A DNA stretch of 64,000 nucleotides from UBA1479 sp040216635 (GCA_040216635.1 JAVJOU010000029.1:1-64000), one strand, 5' to 3'. Numbered from the stretch's first letter, positions 1 to 9,530 are shown. Numbers and translations: made by a program. Notes: generated from the letters alone by a model not told the origin.

Positions 1-1736
1 GAGGCCGACAGCTCCTCGGCCGCGCTGGCCACGGTCTGCACGTTGATGGTCGCTTCCTCGGCCGCACTGGCCACCGTGGATGCCTGCGAATGGGCCGACT
101 GCGACAGGTCCGCCGCCATGCGGGCCGAGTTTTCGACCGTACCTGCACGTTCCTTGACCAGATCGACAGCCTTGGCGACTTCTTCCTCAAGGGCCGTGTT
201 CAGGGCCAGCACCTCCGAGCGCAGACGACGCCGGTTGCGGCGGTCTTCCGTCTCCCGCGCGGATGCCATGCGGGTCACTTCCTGGGCATTCTCCTTGAAC
301 ACCTGAACCGTTCCGGCCATGGCCGCGACCTCGTCGGTCCCATGTTGATCGACCTCGACAGTCAAGTTTCCGTCGGCAAGGGCGACCATGTTGTCGGAAA
401 GAGTGACCAGACGGGCGACCAGGCGCCGCACATACATCAGATAAACTGCAGCGGTGATCAACAGCGCGAAAACAGCCAGGAACATCAGAAGTTTTTTATT
501 CAGCTCGGCCGACTTTTCCGCCGCGGCCGCCTCTTCGGCCATGCCTGTTTCCGCTTCGTCGACGACGATGGCGATATCATCGCTGAATTCGGCTGAAATC
601 TGGCGGGTCTTGGTCATCAAATCGACGATTTCGTCCAAGGCCGTCAATTCCTTGATACGGATGTCAAAGACATTGCCTTCGCCTTCACCGATCGCGACCA
701 GCGCATTGCCTTTTTTCTGAAGTTCATCGGCGGCACCATCCGCGTTGACCAGGAACATGCTGTCAATGAACTGCGCCTTGGATGCGATGAACCGCTCACG
801 CAGCGGCTGCAGGTTCTCGCTTTGTGTTTCCGTCGCCGCATTGCCCAGAAGACCGACAATCTGATTGGCCTCGGCCTTGACGTTCATGGCCGCGGACAGG
901 GGCTCGACCCCCGATTCCACGAATTCCAGAACGGCACCCGGCTGCGTGCCGTCGACGTTTTCAGCCCCCAAGGAAAGATTGAAGGTCACGTCGTCGATGA
1001 TCGCCGCCGCACCGACGGCAATTTCCTTGTGCAGGGCACGCAGCTTGTTCATGGCCGCGGCCCGGGATTGCGCCAGCTTGTTGCGGTCCTTGACCTTGTT
1101 TTCGATCTCACCCAGTTGCGCTTTCAGTTGGTCGGCACGGGCAAGCAAGTCGGTCATGGCGTCCTTACCGATGCGGGCCTTTTCCACGATCTTGGAAAAT
1201 TGCTCGAAACTCGATTTCAGACCGGCGGCGATATCCTCGCGCTCGACATTGGTTCTGGCCGCAACCAGTGCCGGTGCGATGGACGTGATCCGCGCAACGG
1301 TTTCCGACAAACGCAATGCGTCGGCCACAGCCGGTGACTTGTCATCAGTGATGACGCTCATCGTATTGGACGACGACGTCATGGAAATCCAGCCGACGGC
1401 AATGGCGCCCACCGTCGCGGCGAAAATCGCCAAAACGGACAACAGCAAGCGACCGCCGATACCCATACCGCGCTGTTTACCCGATACGCCGGCCGGTTCA
1501 GATTGTTCCGCGTTTTCGTGTGAATCTTCCGACGCGGCTAACTCCTCGCCGGCATCGTCATCATCGAGCGGCTCTTGATCGTCCGCGCTTTCGGCCGGGT
1601 GCTCTTCCCCCGCAGCCTGCTCCAAATTCTCATGTTCCGCTGCTTCGGCCGTGCCGGTCCCGTCTTCCGAGACACCATCCTCCTCGACCGAGGTTTCCAC
1701 CAGTTCCTCGTCAGCGGGCTCTTTCATATCAGTCAT
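1..1736 (-). CDS. Methyl-accepting chemotaxis protein (3' end beyond window)
   Basis: Chemoreceptor that passes ligand signals to the CheA/CheW array at the inner membrane. From the ATG at 1736 the first ~80 residues are acidic and low in complexity, an unusual cytoplasmic extension for an MCP. A transmembrane helix follows at about residues 97-117 (LLLSVLAIFAATVGAIAVGW), then ~300 residues of mostly helical periplasmic sensor, a second TM helix at about 417-437, a HAMP domain and the start of the methyl-accepting coiled coil (AAEEATINVQTVASAAEEL). The conserved signalling hairpin lies outside the window. It is monocistronic as far as visible and is separated from the upstream binding-protein gene by a hairpin. 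Class is certain; ligand unknown. Confidence 0.92.
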   Translation of the reverse strand, partial: MTDMKEPADEELVETSVEEDGVSEDGTGTAEAAEHENLEQAAGEEHPAESADDQEPLDDDDAGEELAASEDSHENAEQSEPAGVSGKQRGMGIGGRLLLSVLAIFAATVGAIAVGWISMTSSSNTMSVITDDKSPAVADALRLSETVARITSIAPALVAARTNVEREDIAAGLKSSFEQFSKIVEKARIGKDAMTDLLARADQLKAQLGEIENKVKDRNKLAQSRAAAMNKLRALHKEIAVGAAAIIDDVTFNLSLGAENVDGTQPGAVLEFVESGVEPLSAAMNVKAEANQIVGLLGNAATETQSENLQPLRERFIASKAQFIDSMFLVNADGAADELQKKGNALVAIGEGEGNVFDIRIKELTALDEIVDLMTKTRQISAEFSDDIAIVVDEAETGMAEEAAAAEKSAELNKKLLMFLAVFALLITAAVYLMYVRRLVARLVTLSDNMVALADGNLTVEVDQHGTDEVAAMAGTVQVFKENAQEVTRMASARETEDRRNRRRLRSEVLALNTALEEEVAKAVDLVKERAGTVENSARMAADLSQSAHSQASTVASAAEEATINVQTVASAAEELSA

Positions 1737-1794
1737 CGTCCCAAACCCTTTTGTTGTTTCTTGACCTTTTTTCCAGCCCCGTTCACGGCAAGGC

Positions 1795-1825
1795 TGGGTG
1801 ACCCTCCTCCATTAAGGGTCACCCA
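1795..1825 (-). terminator. Hairpin between binding-protein gene and chemoreceptor gene
   Basis: Perfect 11-bp inverted repeat, tgggtgaccct paired with agggtcaccca, with a 9-nt loop, directly after the stop of the binding-protein gene (1842) and before the MCP start. No T-run follows on either strand, so it may be a 3' stabiliser or a Rho-assisted terminator rather than a classical intrinsic one. Confidence 0.5.
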
Positions 1826-1841
1826 TCCTATTAGAAAATTC

Positions 1842-3002
1842 TTATTTCGTCAGTTTTGATACGGACTTGAAACTACCGTCCGGCTGAATGACGGTCAGGA
1901 ACACCTCGCCCATACCTTGGTTATCACCCTTGCCGTAGACCAGCTTGGCGCCGCCAAAGTCGAAGGTTCCGGTGTTGTAGATCGTATCCAACAGACTTTG
2001 CCGTGTGACGTCCTTGCCGGCTTTCTTCAGGGCTTCGATGGTCAGGCGCCCGACAAGGTAGCCTTCCAGGCTGACAAATCCGGGCTCTTCCTTCGCATCC
2101 ATCGCCTTCAGCGCCTTTTGATACTGCGCCACGACCGGTAGGCTCGTGTCCCACGGATAGGGAACGACCTGCGTGATCACGACGCCCGCACCGTCACTGC
2201 CCAATTCCTTGGACAATGCCTTGGAGCCGACAAACGAAATGTTCACGAACACCGCGTCCATCTTAACTTTCTTGGCAAGCTTGATGAATTCAGCAATCGG
2301 CTTATAGGCACCGACCATCACCACGGCCTCGGGCTTGACCTTCTTGATCGCAAGGATGGCCTTCTTCACCGCCGTCGTGTTGCGCGGATAGGTTCCTTCG
2401 GCCGATATCTTCAGCCCCCGCTTTTCCATGGCTTTGGTCACCCCCGAAAGCCCGACCCGGCCGAACCCGTCGTCCTGATAAAGGATCGCGATGTTCTTGA
2501 AGCCCAGATCTTCGGTCAGGTGTTTGATCCAGGCTTCCGTTTCCTGGTCATAAGTCGCACGAACGTTGATGACGTTCGAATTCTTCGGGTCGCGCAAGAA
2601 CCCCGCCCCAGTGAAAGGCCCGATGAACGGAACCTTTTTCGCCGTGGATATGGGTTGAGCGGCCTTGGAGGTCGGCGTGCCGACGGCCCCGATCAACGCG
2701 AATACCTTGTCCTGGTCAATCAGTTTGTTGGTATTGGCGATGGCGCGTTCGGGCTCGTACCCGTCATCGTAACTGATCAACTCGATCTTTCGGCCATGCA
2801 CGCCACCGGCGTCATTGGCTTCCTTGAAAGCCGCCAGAAGGCCGGCCTTCATTCCCGTCCCCAACGCCGCAGCAGGACCGCCCAAGGCCGCTGATTGGCC
2901 AAGTACGATTTTGTCGGCGTGGATGCCCGTTTCCGCCCGGGCATGGCCGGCCGTGGTCGCGATAGCAAGAGCAATCGCGGCAGTCATGAAAAGACGTTTC
3001 AC
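1842..3002 (-). CDS. ABC transporter substrate-binding protein, branched-chain amino acid type
   Basis: Periplasmic solute receptor of the Leu/Ile/Val-binding (Peripla_BP_6) family, feeding an ABC importer whose permease and ATPase genes are not in this window. I chose the GTG at 3002, preceded by GGAG nine bases upstream; it gives a clean Sec signal peptide (KRLFMTAAIALAIATTAGHA, cleaved after ARA) and 386 residues, the normal size. An upstream in-frame ATG at 3032 would add ten residues. The family hinge motif GAVGTPTSKAAQPI and the two Rossmann-like lobes are evident. Family members bind amino acids, amides, urea or aromatic acids, so the ligand cannot be assigned. It is an orphan receptor gene near a chemoreceptor. 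Confidence 0.88.
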   Translation of the reverse strand: MKRLFMTAAIALAIATTAGHARAETGIHADKIVLGQSAALGGPAAALGTGMKAGLLAAFKEANDAGGVHGRKIELISYDDGYEPERAIANTNKLIDQDKVFALIGAVGTPTSKAAQPISTAKKVPFIGPFTGAGFLRDPKNSNVINVRATYDQETEAWIKHLTEDLGFKNIAILYQDDGFGRVGLSGVTKAMEKRGLKISAEGTYPRNTTAVKKAILAIKKVKPEAVVMVGAYKPIAEFIKLAKKVKMDAVFVNISFVGSKALSKELGSDGAGVVITQVVPYPWDTSLPVVAQYQKALKAMDAKEEPGFVSLEGYLVGRLTIEALKKAGKDVTRQSLLDTIYNTGTFDFGGAKLVYGKGDNQGMGEVFLTVIQPDGSFKSVSKLTK

Positions 3003-3433
3003 GATAGATGTCTCCTTCGTTCCCATCCGCACAGCGGCGGACGCTATAGGTTCAAATGCCGAGGGTTTTTTTTAATTGCCGGTATTTGCCAAGGTCGCCA
3101 ACCAACGAGCGGTTAAACGACACGAAAGCATGACGGCACACGGCCCTTCGGCTTCCCAATACAACGACAGGATAGACGTGGGGACTTTAAATAATCTAGC
3201 TATACGAAAGTACTATGTGGACAATTGAGAATAATAATCACACAAAAATACTATAACTAAAGTAATGGTTAAAAAATAATTATATGAATAAGTTAACTAA
3301 TAAATAGTATATACTGGTATACCACAGATTTTTATCAGAATTTTTCATATAAAAATTTTAATTACAAAGAATACAATATAATTTCATTGCTTAGATATCA
3401 AAATTAAAATGTTAAAAATGCCTACATCAGTAC
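3003..3433. other. Gene-free interval with AT-rich island (about 3180-3430)
   Basis: No plausible gene. The half next to the binding-protein gene has normal composition; from about 3180 to 3430 the sequence turns abruptly very A+T-rich, with runs such as taaaaaataattatatgaat and attacaaagaatacaatata. It lies upstream of the minus-strand binding-protein gene and downstream of the amidotransferase stop, so it may carry that gene's promoter and upstream activating DNA. No inverted terminal repeats or target duplications were recognised. Confidence 0.6.
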
Positions 3434-4324
3434 TCAATCTCTTTTTTCACTTCCACAGAACTGCAACCAGTTGTCTATTTCCCGGCATCGATTTGCCGGG
3501 TCGGTGATCATGTGGTCGATGCCTAGCTTTGCTGCCAGAGTAATAAATTCACCGCCATCCGGATTTAGATATGAAGTTAAGGCTCCGTCCATGTGCAGCA
3601 TGGCATCCGTTTCCCGCTCCATGGCCGTATGATCCGAAAAGATGCCCTGTTCGACCATATCCGGGCCATACCGGCGGATCAGCAAGGCCATATGGGGCAG
3701 CGTGAATTCAGGGTGATACTGAACTCCCCAGAAAACGCCTGTACCGACCTCGAACGCCGCCGCCTGAACGGGGCTGTGACCATTGGCAGCCAATACCCGC
3801 GCGCCCGAAGGCAGCTTCGTCACTTCATCATAATGGATGGCAAGCGAATTGAAGACCCGAGGCTTACCCATGAACATGGGGAATTCAGCACCGGTACTGT
3901 TCAAAGTAATGTCACGGCATATCCCGACTTCCCGGCCGTTGGGGCTGGGCCCAACATCGCCGCCGGCGGCGATAACCGCAACCTGCAGCCCCCAGCAACT
4001 TCCCAATAGCGGCCGCCCCGCATCGAACACGGCCCGCACCAGATCGACCTGTCGTTGAACTTCGGGCGCATTTTCTTGGCCGCGCACATGCAGGCCCGAG
4101 CCCCCCAGGATCACGCCATCGAAATCGGCCAACGACACCCCCACCGGCAGGGCGTCCGTACGATCGGCAGGATAGGCAAACGTGACCTCGGCATCGGGCG
4201 CTGAAAGATGCACGGCATCGGCGTATTGTGCCGCATTCGACCCCAACCCCGCAGCCGCCATGGCCGCGTTTCCGTCGGACGTATTGCCCTCGATAACGAG
4301 GATACGGAGATTATTATCCACCAC
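3434..4324 (-). CDS. Class I glutamine amidotransferase (GMP-synthase-like GATase1)
   Basis: Glutamine-hydrolysing or related GATase1-fold enzyme. The nucleophile elbow PLLGSCWGLQVAV carries the catalytic Cys at about residue 109, and QYHPEFT supplies the His-x-Glu pair near 205, so the triad looks intact. At 296 residues it is longer than a bare GATase domain: about 70 C-terminal residues after the triad form an extension of unknown role. It starts at one of two tandem GTG codons 9 nt after the stop of the Sel1-repeat gene, suggesting co-transcription. Such stand-alone proteins are often annotated as GMP synthase-like or gamma-glutamyl-polyamine hydrolase-like; the substrate is unknown. Confidence 0.82.
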   Translation of the reverse strand: MVDNNLRILVIEGNTSDGNAAMAAAGLGSNAAQYADAVHLSAPDAEVTFAYPADRTDALPVGVSLADFDGVILGGSGLHVRGQENAPEVQRQVDLVRAVFDAGRPLLGSCWGLQVAVIAAGGDVGPSPNGREVGICRDITLNSTGAEFPMFMGKPRVFNSLAIHYDEVTKLPSGARVLAANGHSPVQAAAFEVGTGVFWGVQYHPEFTLPHMALLIRRYGPDMVEQGIFSDHTAMERETDAMLHMDGALTSYLNPDGGEFITLAAKLGIDHMITDPANRCREIDNWLQFCGSEKRD

Positions 4325-4333
4325 GAATTCCCG

Positions 4334-5053
4334 TCACTTCCCTGCGGCCAAATCCCGTGCCCTGCGCTCGGCCATGTTGATCTGGGTTTTGTTCAAACGG
4401 ACCATCAGCGCTTCCCGTTCCTTCTGCGGATTGAATTGCGGATTATGGGCCTTGATCTGCTTAACTTGGGGTGCCGCCAGGAATAGCCACTTATAGGCCT
4501 CGACAAGATCTCGTTTAACGCCCCAGCCTTCCTTGTACATCACCCCCATCAGATATTGAGCGACCGGATGCCCCCGCATGGCCGCCGACCTGTACAGGTC
4601 GATGGCGCGGCCATAATCGTTGGCGACGCCCCGCCCATGAAAATACAATTCGCCCAGTGCAAATTGTGCGTCCGGATCGTCACCGGCCGTCGCCGCCACG
4701 CGGTACCATTCCGCGGCTTGCGTATAATCAACGGGAACGCCCCGCCCCTTGGCATTGGCCCAGCCCATGGCGTATTGCGCGCGGACCATGCCCTTGGCCG
4801 CGGCCTTACGGAATAAATCGACCGCCCGCTTGGGGTCGGGCAGGCGCGAGTCCTTCTTGATCAGGATCCATCCCAGATCGATACCGGCATTGACGTCACC
4901 TGCATCGATCTGTTTTTCCAGTTGTGCCACGCGGCGTTTGAGCGCCGCCAATTGCGGATCATCTTCCTGCGCGGGCGCGCCGAAAAAGAACCAGGCGGCC
5001 CAACCGGAGCCCAGGAGCGTGGTCAACAACAGGATGAAGGCAAAAAAGCGCAT
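4334..5053 (-). CDS. Membrane-anchored Sel1-like repeat protein
   Basis: Protein of 239 residues with an N-terminal membrane anchor (FILLLTTLLGSGWAAWFFFG, residues 5-24), a short coiled segment, and then four or five Sel1-like repeats (about residues 65-195) recognisable from AMGWANAKGRGVPVDY, ALGELYFHGRGVANDY and LMGVMYKEGWGVKRDL. The repeats build an alpha solenoid for protein-protein contacts; no catalytic motif is present. The C-terminal tail is basic. It precedes the amidotransferase gene by 9 nt in the same direction and probably shares its transcript. Partner unknown. Confidence 0.85.
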   Translation of the reverse strand: MRFFAFILLLTTLLGSGWAAWFFFGAPAQEDDPQLAALKRRVAQLEKQIDAGDVNAGIDLGWILIKKDSRLPDPKRAVDLFRKAAAKGMVRAQYAMGWANAKGRGVPVDYTQAAEWYRVAATAGDDPDAQFALGELYFHGRGVANDYGRAIDLYRSAAMRGHPVAQYLMGVMYKEGWGVKRDLVEAYKWLFLAAPQVKQIKAHNPQFNPQKEREALMVRLNKTQINMAERRARDLAAGK

Positions 5054-5108
5054 GGAGCGGCCATTGAACGACGGTGCCGCACAAAGGACAAGTATCCGTT
5101 ATCGAAAA

Positions 5109-5420
5109 TCAGCGGGGCTTTTCGCCCCCCTGGCGAACCCGTTCCTGCTGTCCTTCGAACGCCGGCTTGTCATAACAGGTGATTTCACCCAGCGTCCGGT
5201 AGCAATAGACATTCATTTGGGGCGTGATTTCGTCTTCTTCACAATAAGTCAGCCCCAGATCCTTACGGATCGTTGAACAGTTCTTGCCGCTGGAAATAGA
5301 GATCACGTGGTCAACCACGGTTTTTTCCGTGGCCATGACGGAGACCCCTTCGACACCGGCAACACCGACACAGCCGGTCGCCAGCATGCACAAGGCGAAA
5401 ATCGCAAGAATTCGTTTCAT
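5109..5420 (-). CDS. Small putative lipoprotein
   Basis: Start placed at the ATG at 5420, giving MKRILAIFALCMLATGC, a lipoprotein signal with lipobox LATGC; an upstream in-frame ATG at 5450 would spoil the signal. The mature part is about 86 residues and keeps four cysteines (SGKNCSTI, LTYCEEDE, NVYCYRT, ITCYDK) that could form two disulfides in the periplasm. No enzymatic family recognised. It is transcribed toward the Sel1 gene with a 55-nt gap and divergently from the TPR protein at 5609. Confidence 0.7.
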   Translation of the reverse strand: MKRILAIFALCMLATGCVGVAGVEGVSVMATEKTVVDHVISISSGKNCSTIRKDLGLTYCEEDEITPQMNVYCYRTLGEITCYDKPAFEGQQERVRQGGEKPR

Positions 5421-5608
5421 TCCAATCGGCCATCCCATAACACGGACCACGGCGCAGAGACCCGCCGCTAAGATACATTCTCCCCGATTATCGTTAAGGA
5501 GGCGTAAACCGCCCCGCTCTCATGCGAATACCGTGCGGGGAAGTTGCTATCGCGGGAAAAGGCAACTATTTTCGCGCCAAATCCAACTGCTACCGCCGGG
5601 AGCCGAAT

Positions 5609-6268
5609 GTGGCCGATCATACCGAAGACAGCCTGATCCGCGAAATCGACGACGAATTGCGCCAGGAACAGTTTCAGAAGGTCTGGAACCGTTACAGCAA
5701 GCTTATTCTCGCCGCGGCAGGATTGTGCGTTGCCGCCGTTGCCGGCTACCAGTTCTGGATCAAACACGACCTGGAAACCCGCCAGGCCTTGGGCGAACGG
5801 TTCGATAACGCCCAGAAACAGGCCGAAACCGGCAGCATTGATGCCGCCGTAACGACTTTTCGCACGCTTGCCGATGAAGGCGGCGGATATGGGCTGCTGG
5901 CCCGCTTTCAGGCGGCCGGATTGCTTGCCAAGGAAGGGGATCAGGCCGGTGCCGTTGCGGCCTATGACGCCATCGCCGCGGATAAAAGCATCGACAAGCT
6001 TTATCAGGACCTGGCCGTCATTCTGGCCGCCGGCATCGAAGTCAACGATCCCGGTGCCGATTTGCAGAAACTCCAGGATCGGCTCGCCCCTTTGAGTAAA
6101 GCCGGCAGCCCCTGGCGCTTCACCGCCCAGGAATTGACCGCCGCAGCGGCCTTGCGCGCCGGTGACAAGGCCAAAGCCCGGGAAATCTATGGCGAACTTG
6201 CCAAAGACAATGCGACGCCGGCCCGCATGCGCCAACGTGCAACGGAATTGTTAACGATATTGCGTTAG
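5609..6268 (+). CDS. YfgM-like TPR membrane protein
   Basis: Tail-out inner-membrane protein of the YfgM/PF09976 type, which in E. coli works with SecYEG and periplasmic chaperones and sits next to bamB and der. The GTG at 5609 with GGGAG six bases upstream gives a protein starting ADHTEDSLIREIDDEL; the cytoplasmic N-terminus is followed by one TM helix (LILAAAGLCVAAVAGYQFWI, about residues 33-52) and a periplasmic TPR-like region. An earlier ATG at 5522 lacks a good ribosome site and adds an atypical segment. The order yfgM-bamB-der matches the conserved outer-membrane-assembly neighbourhood. Confidence 0.8.
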   Translation: MADHTEDSLIREIDDELRQEQFQKVWNRYSKLILAAAGLCVAAVAGYQFWIKHDLETRQALGERFDNAQKQAETGSIDAAVTTFRTLADEGGGYGLLARFQAAGLLAKEGDQAGAVAAYDAIAADKSIDKLYQDLAVILAAGIEVNDPGADLQKLQDRLAPLSKAGSPWRFTAQELTAAAALRAGDKAKAREIYGELAKDNATPARMRQRATELLTILR

Positions 6269-6321
6269 ACGGAACCCTCAATTAATCAAGACGGATTACG
6301 GGGAACAGGGGAATTACCGGA

Positions 6322-7731
6322 ATGGCTGCGCCTAAAAGCGGAAATCGCCCATCATGGGTGGCGTGCGGCACCCTGCGTCGGCCCACCCGCCATACACCGG
6401 CGGCGCTGGCGCTGGCCTTGTCTTTCGCCATGGCTGCCCCCCTGATGACCGGCGGGTGTACCTATTTCGACGACCTGTTCGCCAAGGAAGAAATCCCTCT
6501 TCCCGGAACACGCATCGCGATCCTCGCCAACCAACGCACCTTGGCGGCCGACGATGACCTGAAATCTCATCAAATTCTGCTGCCCGCCCCTTCGCCCAAC
6601 CCTGAATGGCCGCAGCCGGGTGGATATCCCAATCACGCCATGCACCATATTCAAGTTCCGGAAAACATCGGCAAAGCCTGGAGCGCCGATGTCGGCCAGG
6701 GTGCCGATGACGAGCTGCGTATTCTGGGATCTCCCGTATCCATGGGCGGGCGCATCTTCACCATAGATTCTGAATCCGAAGTCTATGCCGTCGATATGAA
6801 GTCCGGGGACGTGCTATGGCAGGCGGAACTGGCGCCGGAAGCCGAAGAAGACGATGGTCTGCCGTCGGGCGGCGTCGCCGCGGAAGACGGCATGCTTTTC
6901 GCTGCAACCGGGTTTGGTCATGTCGTGGCGATGGATGCCGCAAGCGGGAAAATCGTCTGGCGGACGCCGCTTAATTCCCCCATGCATGCGGCACCGACAG
7001 TCCGCGGCGGGCGCGTGTTCGTCGTGACCCTGGACAACCGGACATTCGCGCTGGATGCCAAAACCGGACGACAGATCTGGGATCATTCCGGCATTACGGA
7101 ATCCGCTTCCTTGCTTGGCGGCGCCAGCCCCGCCGTCGATCAGGGCGTGGTCATCGTTCCCTATTCATCCGGTGAATTGGTCGCGCTGCGGGCCGAAAAC
7201 GGTCGCGTTTTGTGGTCGGACTCCCTTGCTTCACTAAAACGTTCGGACATCGTTTCGGCGCTGTCGCATATCCGTGGCCGGCCGGTGATCGACCGCGGCC
7301 GCGTGATCGCGATCAGCCATTCCGGAATCATGGCAGCCTATGACCTGCGCACGGGCCGGCGAATTTGGGAACGGGAGATCGGCGGCATCGAAAGCCCCTG
7401 GGTCGCCGGCGATTATATTTTCGTATTGACCAATGATTCGGAAGTCGCCGCGGTCAGCCGCGACACAGGCGGCGTCTATTGGGTTCGCCCCCTGCCCCGG
7501 TTCGAAAACCCGGAAAAACAGAAAGACCCCATTATCTGGACCGGGCCGATTTTGGCGTCCGATCGCCTGATCGCTGCCGGCTCGCACGGATTTGCCTGGG
7601 CTTTGTCGCCGTATTCAGGCAAGTTCATCGGCGAAGTCGAAATGCCCGACGGCATTTCCGTTCCGCCCATCGTCGCCGACGGCCGGGTGATTTTCCTGGC
7701 CGACGACGCGGAATTGGTCGTTTATCAGTAA
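6322..7731 (+). CDS. bamB: Outer membrane assembly lipoprotein BamB
   Basis: Beta-propeller lipoprotein of the BAM complex that inserts outer-membrane beta barrels. The first ~50 residues hold a long n-region, hydrophobic core and lipobox (MAAPLMTGGC), so Cys becomes lipidated. PQQ-like propeller repeats fill residues 110-465, for example VYAVDMKSGDVLWQAEL, VVAMDAASGKIVWRTPL and TFALDAKTGRQIWDHSG. At 469 residues it is longer than E. coli BamB (392), as is usual in alphaproteobacteria. It lies between the yfgM-like gene and der. Confidence 0.93.
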   Translation: MAAPKSGNRPSWVACGTLRRPTRHTPAALALALSFAMAAPLMTGGCTYFDDLFAKEEIPLPGTRIAILANQRTLAADDDLKSHQILLPAPSPNPEWPQPGGYPNHAMHHIQVPENIGKAWSADVGQGADDELRILGSPVSMGGRIFTIDSESEVYAVDMKSGDVLWQAELAPEAEEDDGLPSGGVAAEDGMLFAATGFGHVVAMDAASGKIVWRTPLNSPMHAAPTVRGGRVFVVTLDNRTFALDAKTGRQIWDHSGITESASLLGGASPAVDQGVVIVPYSSGELVALRAENGRVLWSDSLASLKRSDIVSALSHIRGRPVIDRGRVIAISHSGIMAAYDLRTGRRIWEREIGGIESPWVAGDYIFVLTNDSEVAAVSRDTGGVYWVRPLPRFENPEKQKDPIIWTGPILASDRLIAAGSHGFAWALSPYSGKFIGEVEMPDGISVPPIVADGRVIFLADDAELVVYQ

Positions 7732-7775
7732 CCCTTTTTGATTAACCAGGACCGGATTACAGTCCGGCCAAGGTC

Positions 7776-9179
7776 ATGCCCTTCACAATCGCCATCATCG
7801 GCCGCCCCAACGTGGGCAAGTCGACCATGTTCAACCGCCTTGTCGGGCGCAAACTGGCTATCGTCGACGATACGCCGGGGGTCACCCGCGACCGCCGCGA
7901 AGGCGACGGCAAGATCGGTACGATGAAATTCCGGATCATCGATACGGCCGGCCTGGAAGACGTCACCGACGACAGCCTTGAAGCCCGCATGCGCGGCCAG
8001 ACCGAACGCGCCCTGGACGAGGCCGATGTCGCCCTGATGGTGATTGATGCCCGCGCCGGGGTGACGCCGCTGGACGAACATTTTGTTGCCTGGCTGCGGT
8101 CGCGTGGCACACCCACAATACTGGTCGCCAATAAATGCGAAGGCCGGGGTGGTCAAAGCGGCCTGTATGAATCCTATTCCCTGGGACTGGACGACCCCGT
8201 CGCCTTTTCCGCCGAACACGGAATCGGCCTGTCGGAACTGCACGACCGGCTGAAACCTTATGCCGATGCGGCCGCCGCGGAAGGGGCCGAAAACCCCCTT
8301 GATGATGAAGACTTCGACGCCCTTTTGGGCGATGACCTGGACGGCGAGTCAGAAGACGAACCCAAGGCCCTGCAATTGGCAATCGTCGGGCGGCCCAACG
8401 TGGGCAAGTCGACGATGATCAACCGGCTATTGGGTGAGGATCGCATGCTGACCGGCCCCGAGGCCGGCATCACGCGGGATTCAATTTCGATTTTATGGCA
8501 GCACGAAGGGCGGGAATACCGCCTGATCGACACGGCGGGCCTGCGGCGCAAGGCACGCGTGACCGACAAACTGGAATACCTCAGCACCCGCGACACATTG
8601 CGCGCCGTGCGCTTTGCCCATGTTGTCGTGCTGGTACTGGACGCGGACGCGGTGCTGGAAAAACAGGATCTGACCATCGCCCGCCAGGTTATCGAAGAAG
8701 GCCGCGCGCTGATCATCGCCGTCAACAAATGGGATGCAGCGAAAAGCCGGCAGGAGACCATCGGCCGGCTTAACGATCGCCTGCAGACCAGCCTGCCCCA
8801 GGTGCGGGGCATTCCGGTCGTCACCCTGTCGGCCCTGACCGGCCAGGGCATGGATAAACTTCTGCCCGCCGTGGGCGAAGCTTATGACACATGGAACGCG
8901 CGCATCGGCACCGGTGACCTGAACCGCTGGATCGCCGCCATGCAGGAAGCCCATCCCCCGCCCATAGGCAAGGGCGGCAAACGCATCCGCCTGCGCTATG
9001 CGACACAGGCCAAGACCCGCCCGCCGACGTTCATCGTGTTCTGCTCGCGCGCGGTCGAACTGCCCGACAGCTATACCCGCTATCTGGTCAACGGCATGCG
9101 AGATGACTTCGGCCTTGATGGGGTGCCGATCCGGCTGATTTATCGCAAAAGCGAGAACCCTTACGCCGACAAGAATTAG
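7776..9179 (+). CDS. der: Ribosome assembly GTPase Der (EngA)
   Basis: Essential GTPase for 50S subunit maturation. It has two tandem G domains, each beginning with GRPNVGKST (residues 8-16 and about 206-214), G3 motifs DTAGL in both, and G4 motifs NKCE (degenerate NKxD) in the first and NKWD in the second. A C-terminal KH-like domain covers about residues 380-467. An acidic linker of ~40 residues joins the G domains. Length of 467 is normal. It starts 44 nt after bamB and is probably in the same transcript. Confidence 0.97.
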   Translation: MPFTIAIIGRPNVGKSTMFNRLVGRKLAIVDDTPGVTRDRREGDGKIGTMKFRIIDTAGLEDVTDDSLEARMRGQTERALDEADVALMVIDARAGVTPLDEHFVAWLRSRGTPTILVANKCEGRGGQSGLYESYSLGLDDPVAFSAEHGIGLSELHDRLKPYADAAAAEGAENPLDDEDFDALLGDDLDGESEDEPKALQLAIVGRPNVGKSTMINRLLGEDRMLTGPEAGITRDSISILWQHEGREYRLIDTAGLRRKARVTDKLEYLSTRDTLRAVRFAHVVVLVLDADAVLEKQDLTIARQVIEEGRALIIAVNKWDAAKSRQETIGRLNDRLQTSLPQVRGIPVVTLSALTGQGMDKLLPAVGEAYDTWNARIGTGDLNRWIAAMQEAHPPPIGKGGKRIRLRYATQAKTRPPTFIVFCSRAVELPDSYTRYLVNGMRDDFGLDGVPIRLIYRKSENPYADKN

Positions 9180-9221
9180 GCTCTGGAAACGGCGTCAGCT
9201 TACAACAGGCTTCGCCTGTGC

Positions 9222-9530
9222 TCAGTGGTCGTGGTCGTCGCCGTGATGGCCGGTGATCGGCCCATCCTTGAACAGGTTTTCGCGAAGCTCCTTGTCGAAC
9301 TGGGGCATTTTTCGGCGGATCCACTCCAGAACCATTGCCGCGTGTTCGATTTCCTCGTCCCTGTTGTGTTCCAGGATGGCCTTGAGCTCTGGGTCATTGG
9401 TGGCGTCGACCCGCTGCTGGTACCAATCCACGGCCTCTAACTCCTCCATCAGGGAAATGATGGCGCGATGCTTGTCCATGGTCTCTTCGGACAGTTTGTC
9501 GACGGGCTCGTGGTAACCTTCGTTGGACAT
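9222..9530 (-). CDS. EncFtn-like ferritin, without encapsulin targeting peptide
   Basis: Encapsulated-ferritin-family protein of 102 residues that oxidises and stores iron. The ATG at 9530 follows AGGAG. The first helix has HRAIISLMEELEAVDWY and the second HNRDEEIEHAAMVLEW; by alignment with the Rhodospirillum rubrum protein the ferroxidase ligands are Glu30, Glu60 and His63, all present. In known systems the C-terminus carries a short hydrophobic peptide that docks the protein in the encapsulin shell. Here it is replaced by GPITGHHGDDHDH, rich in His and Asp. The downstream neighbour is der on the opposite strand, so no shell gene adjoins. An Irr-like palindrome lies 75 nt upstream. Confidence 0.85.
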   Translation of the reverse strand: MSNEGYHEPVDKLSEETMDKHRAIISLMEELEAVDWYQQRVDATNDPELKAILEHNRDEEIEHAAMVLEWIRRKMPQFDKELRENLFKDGPITGHHGDDHDH

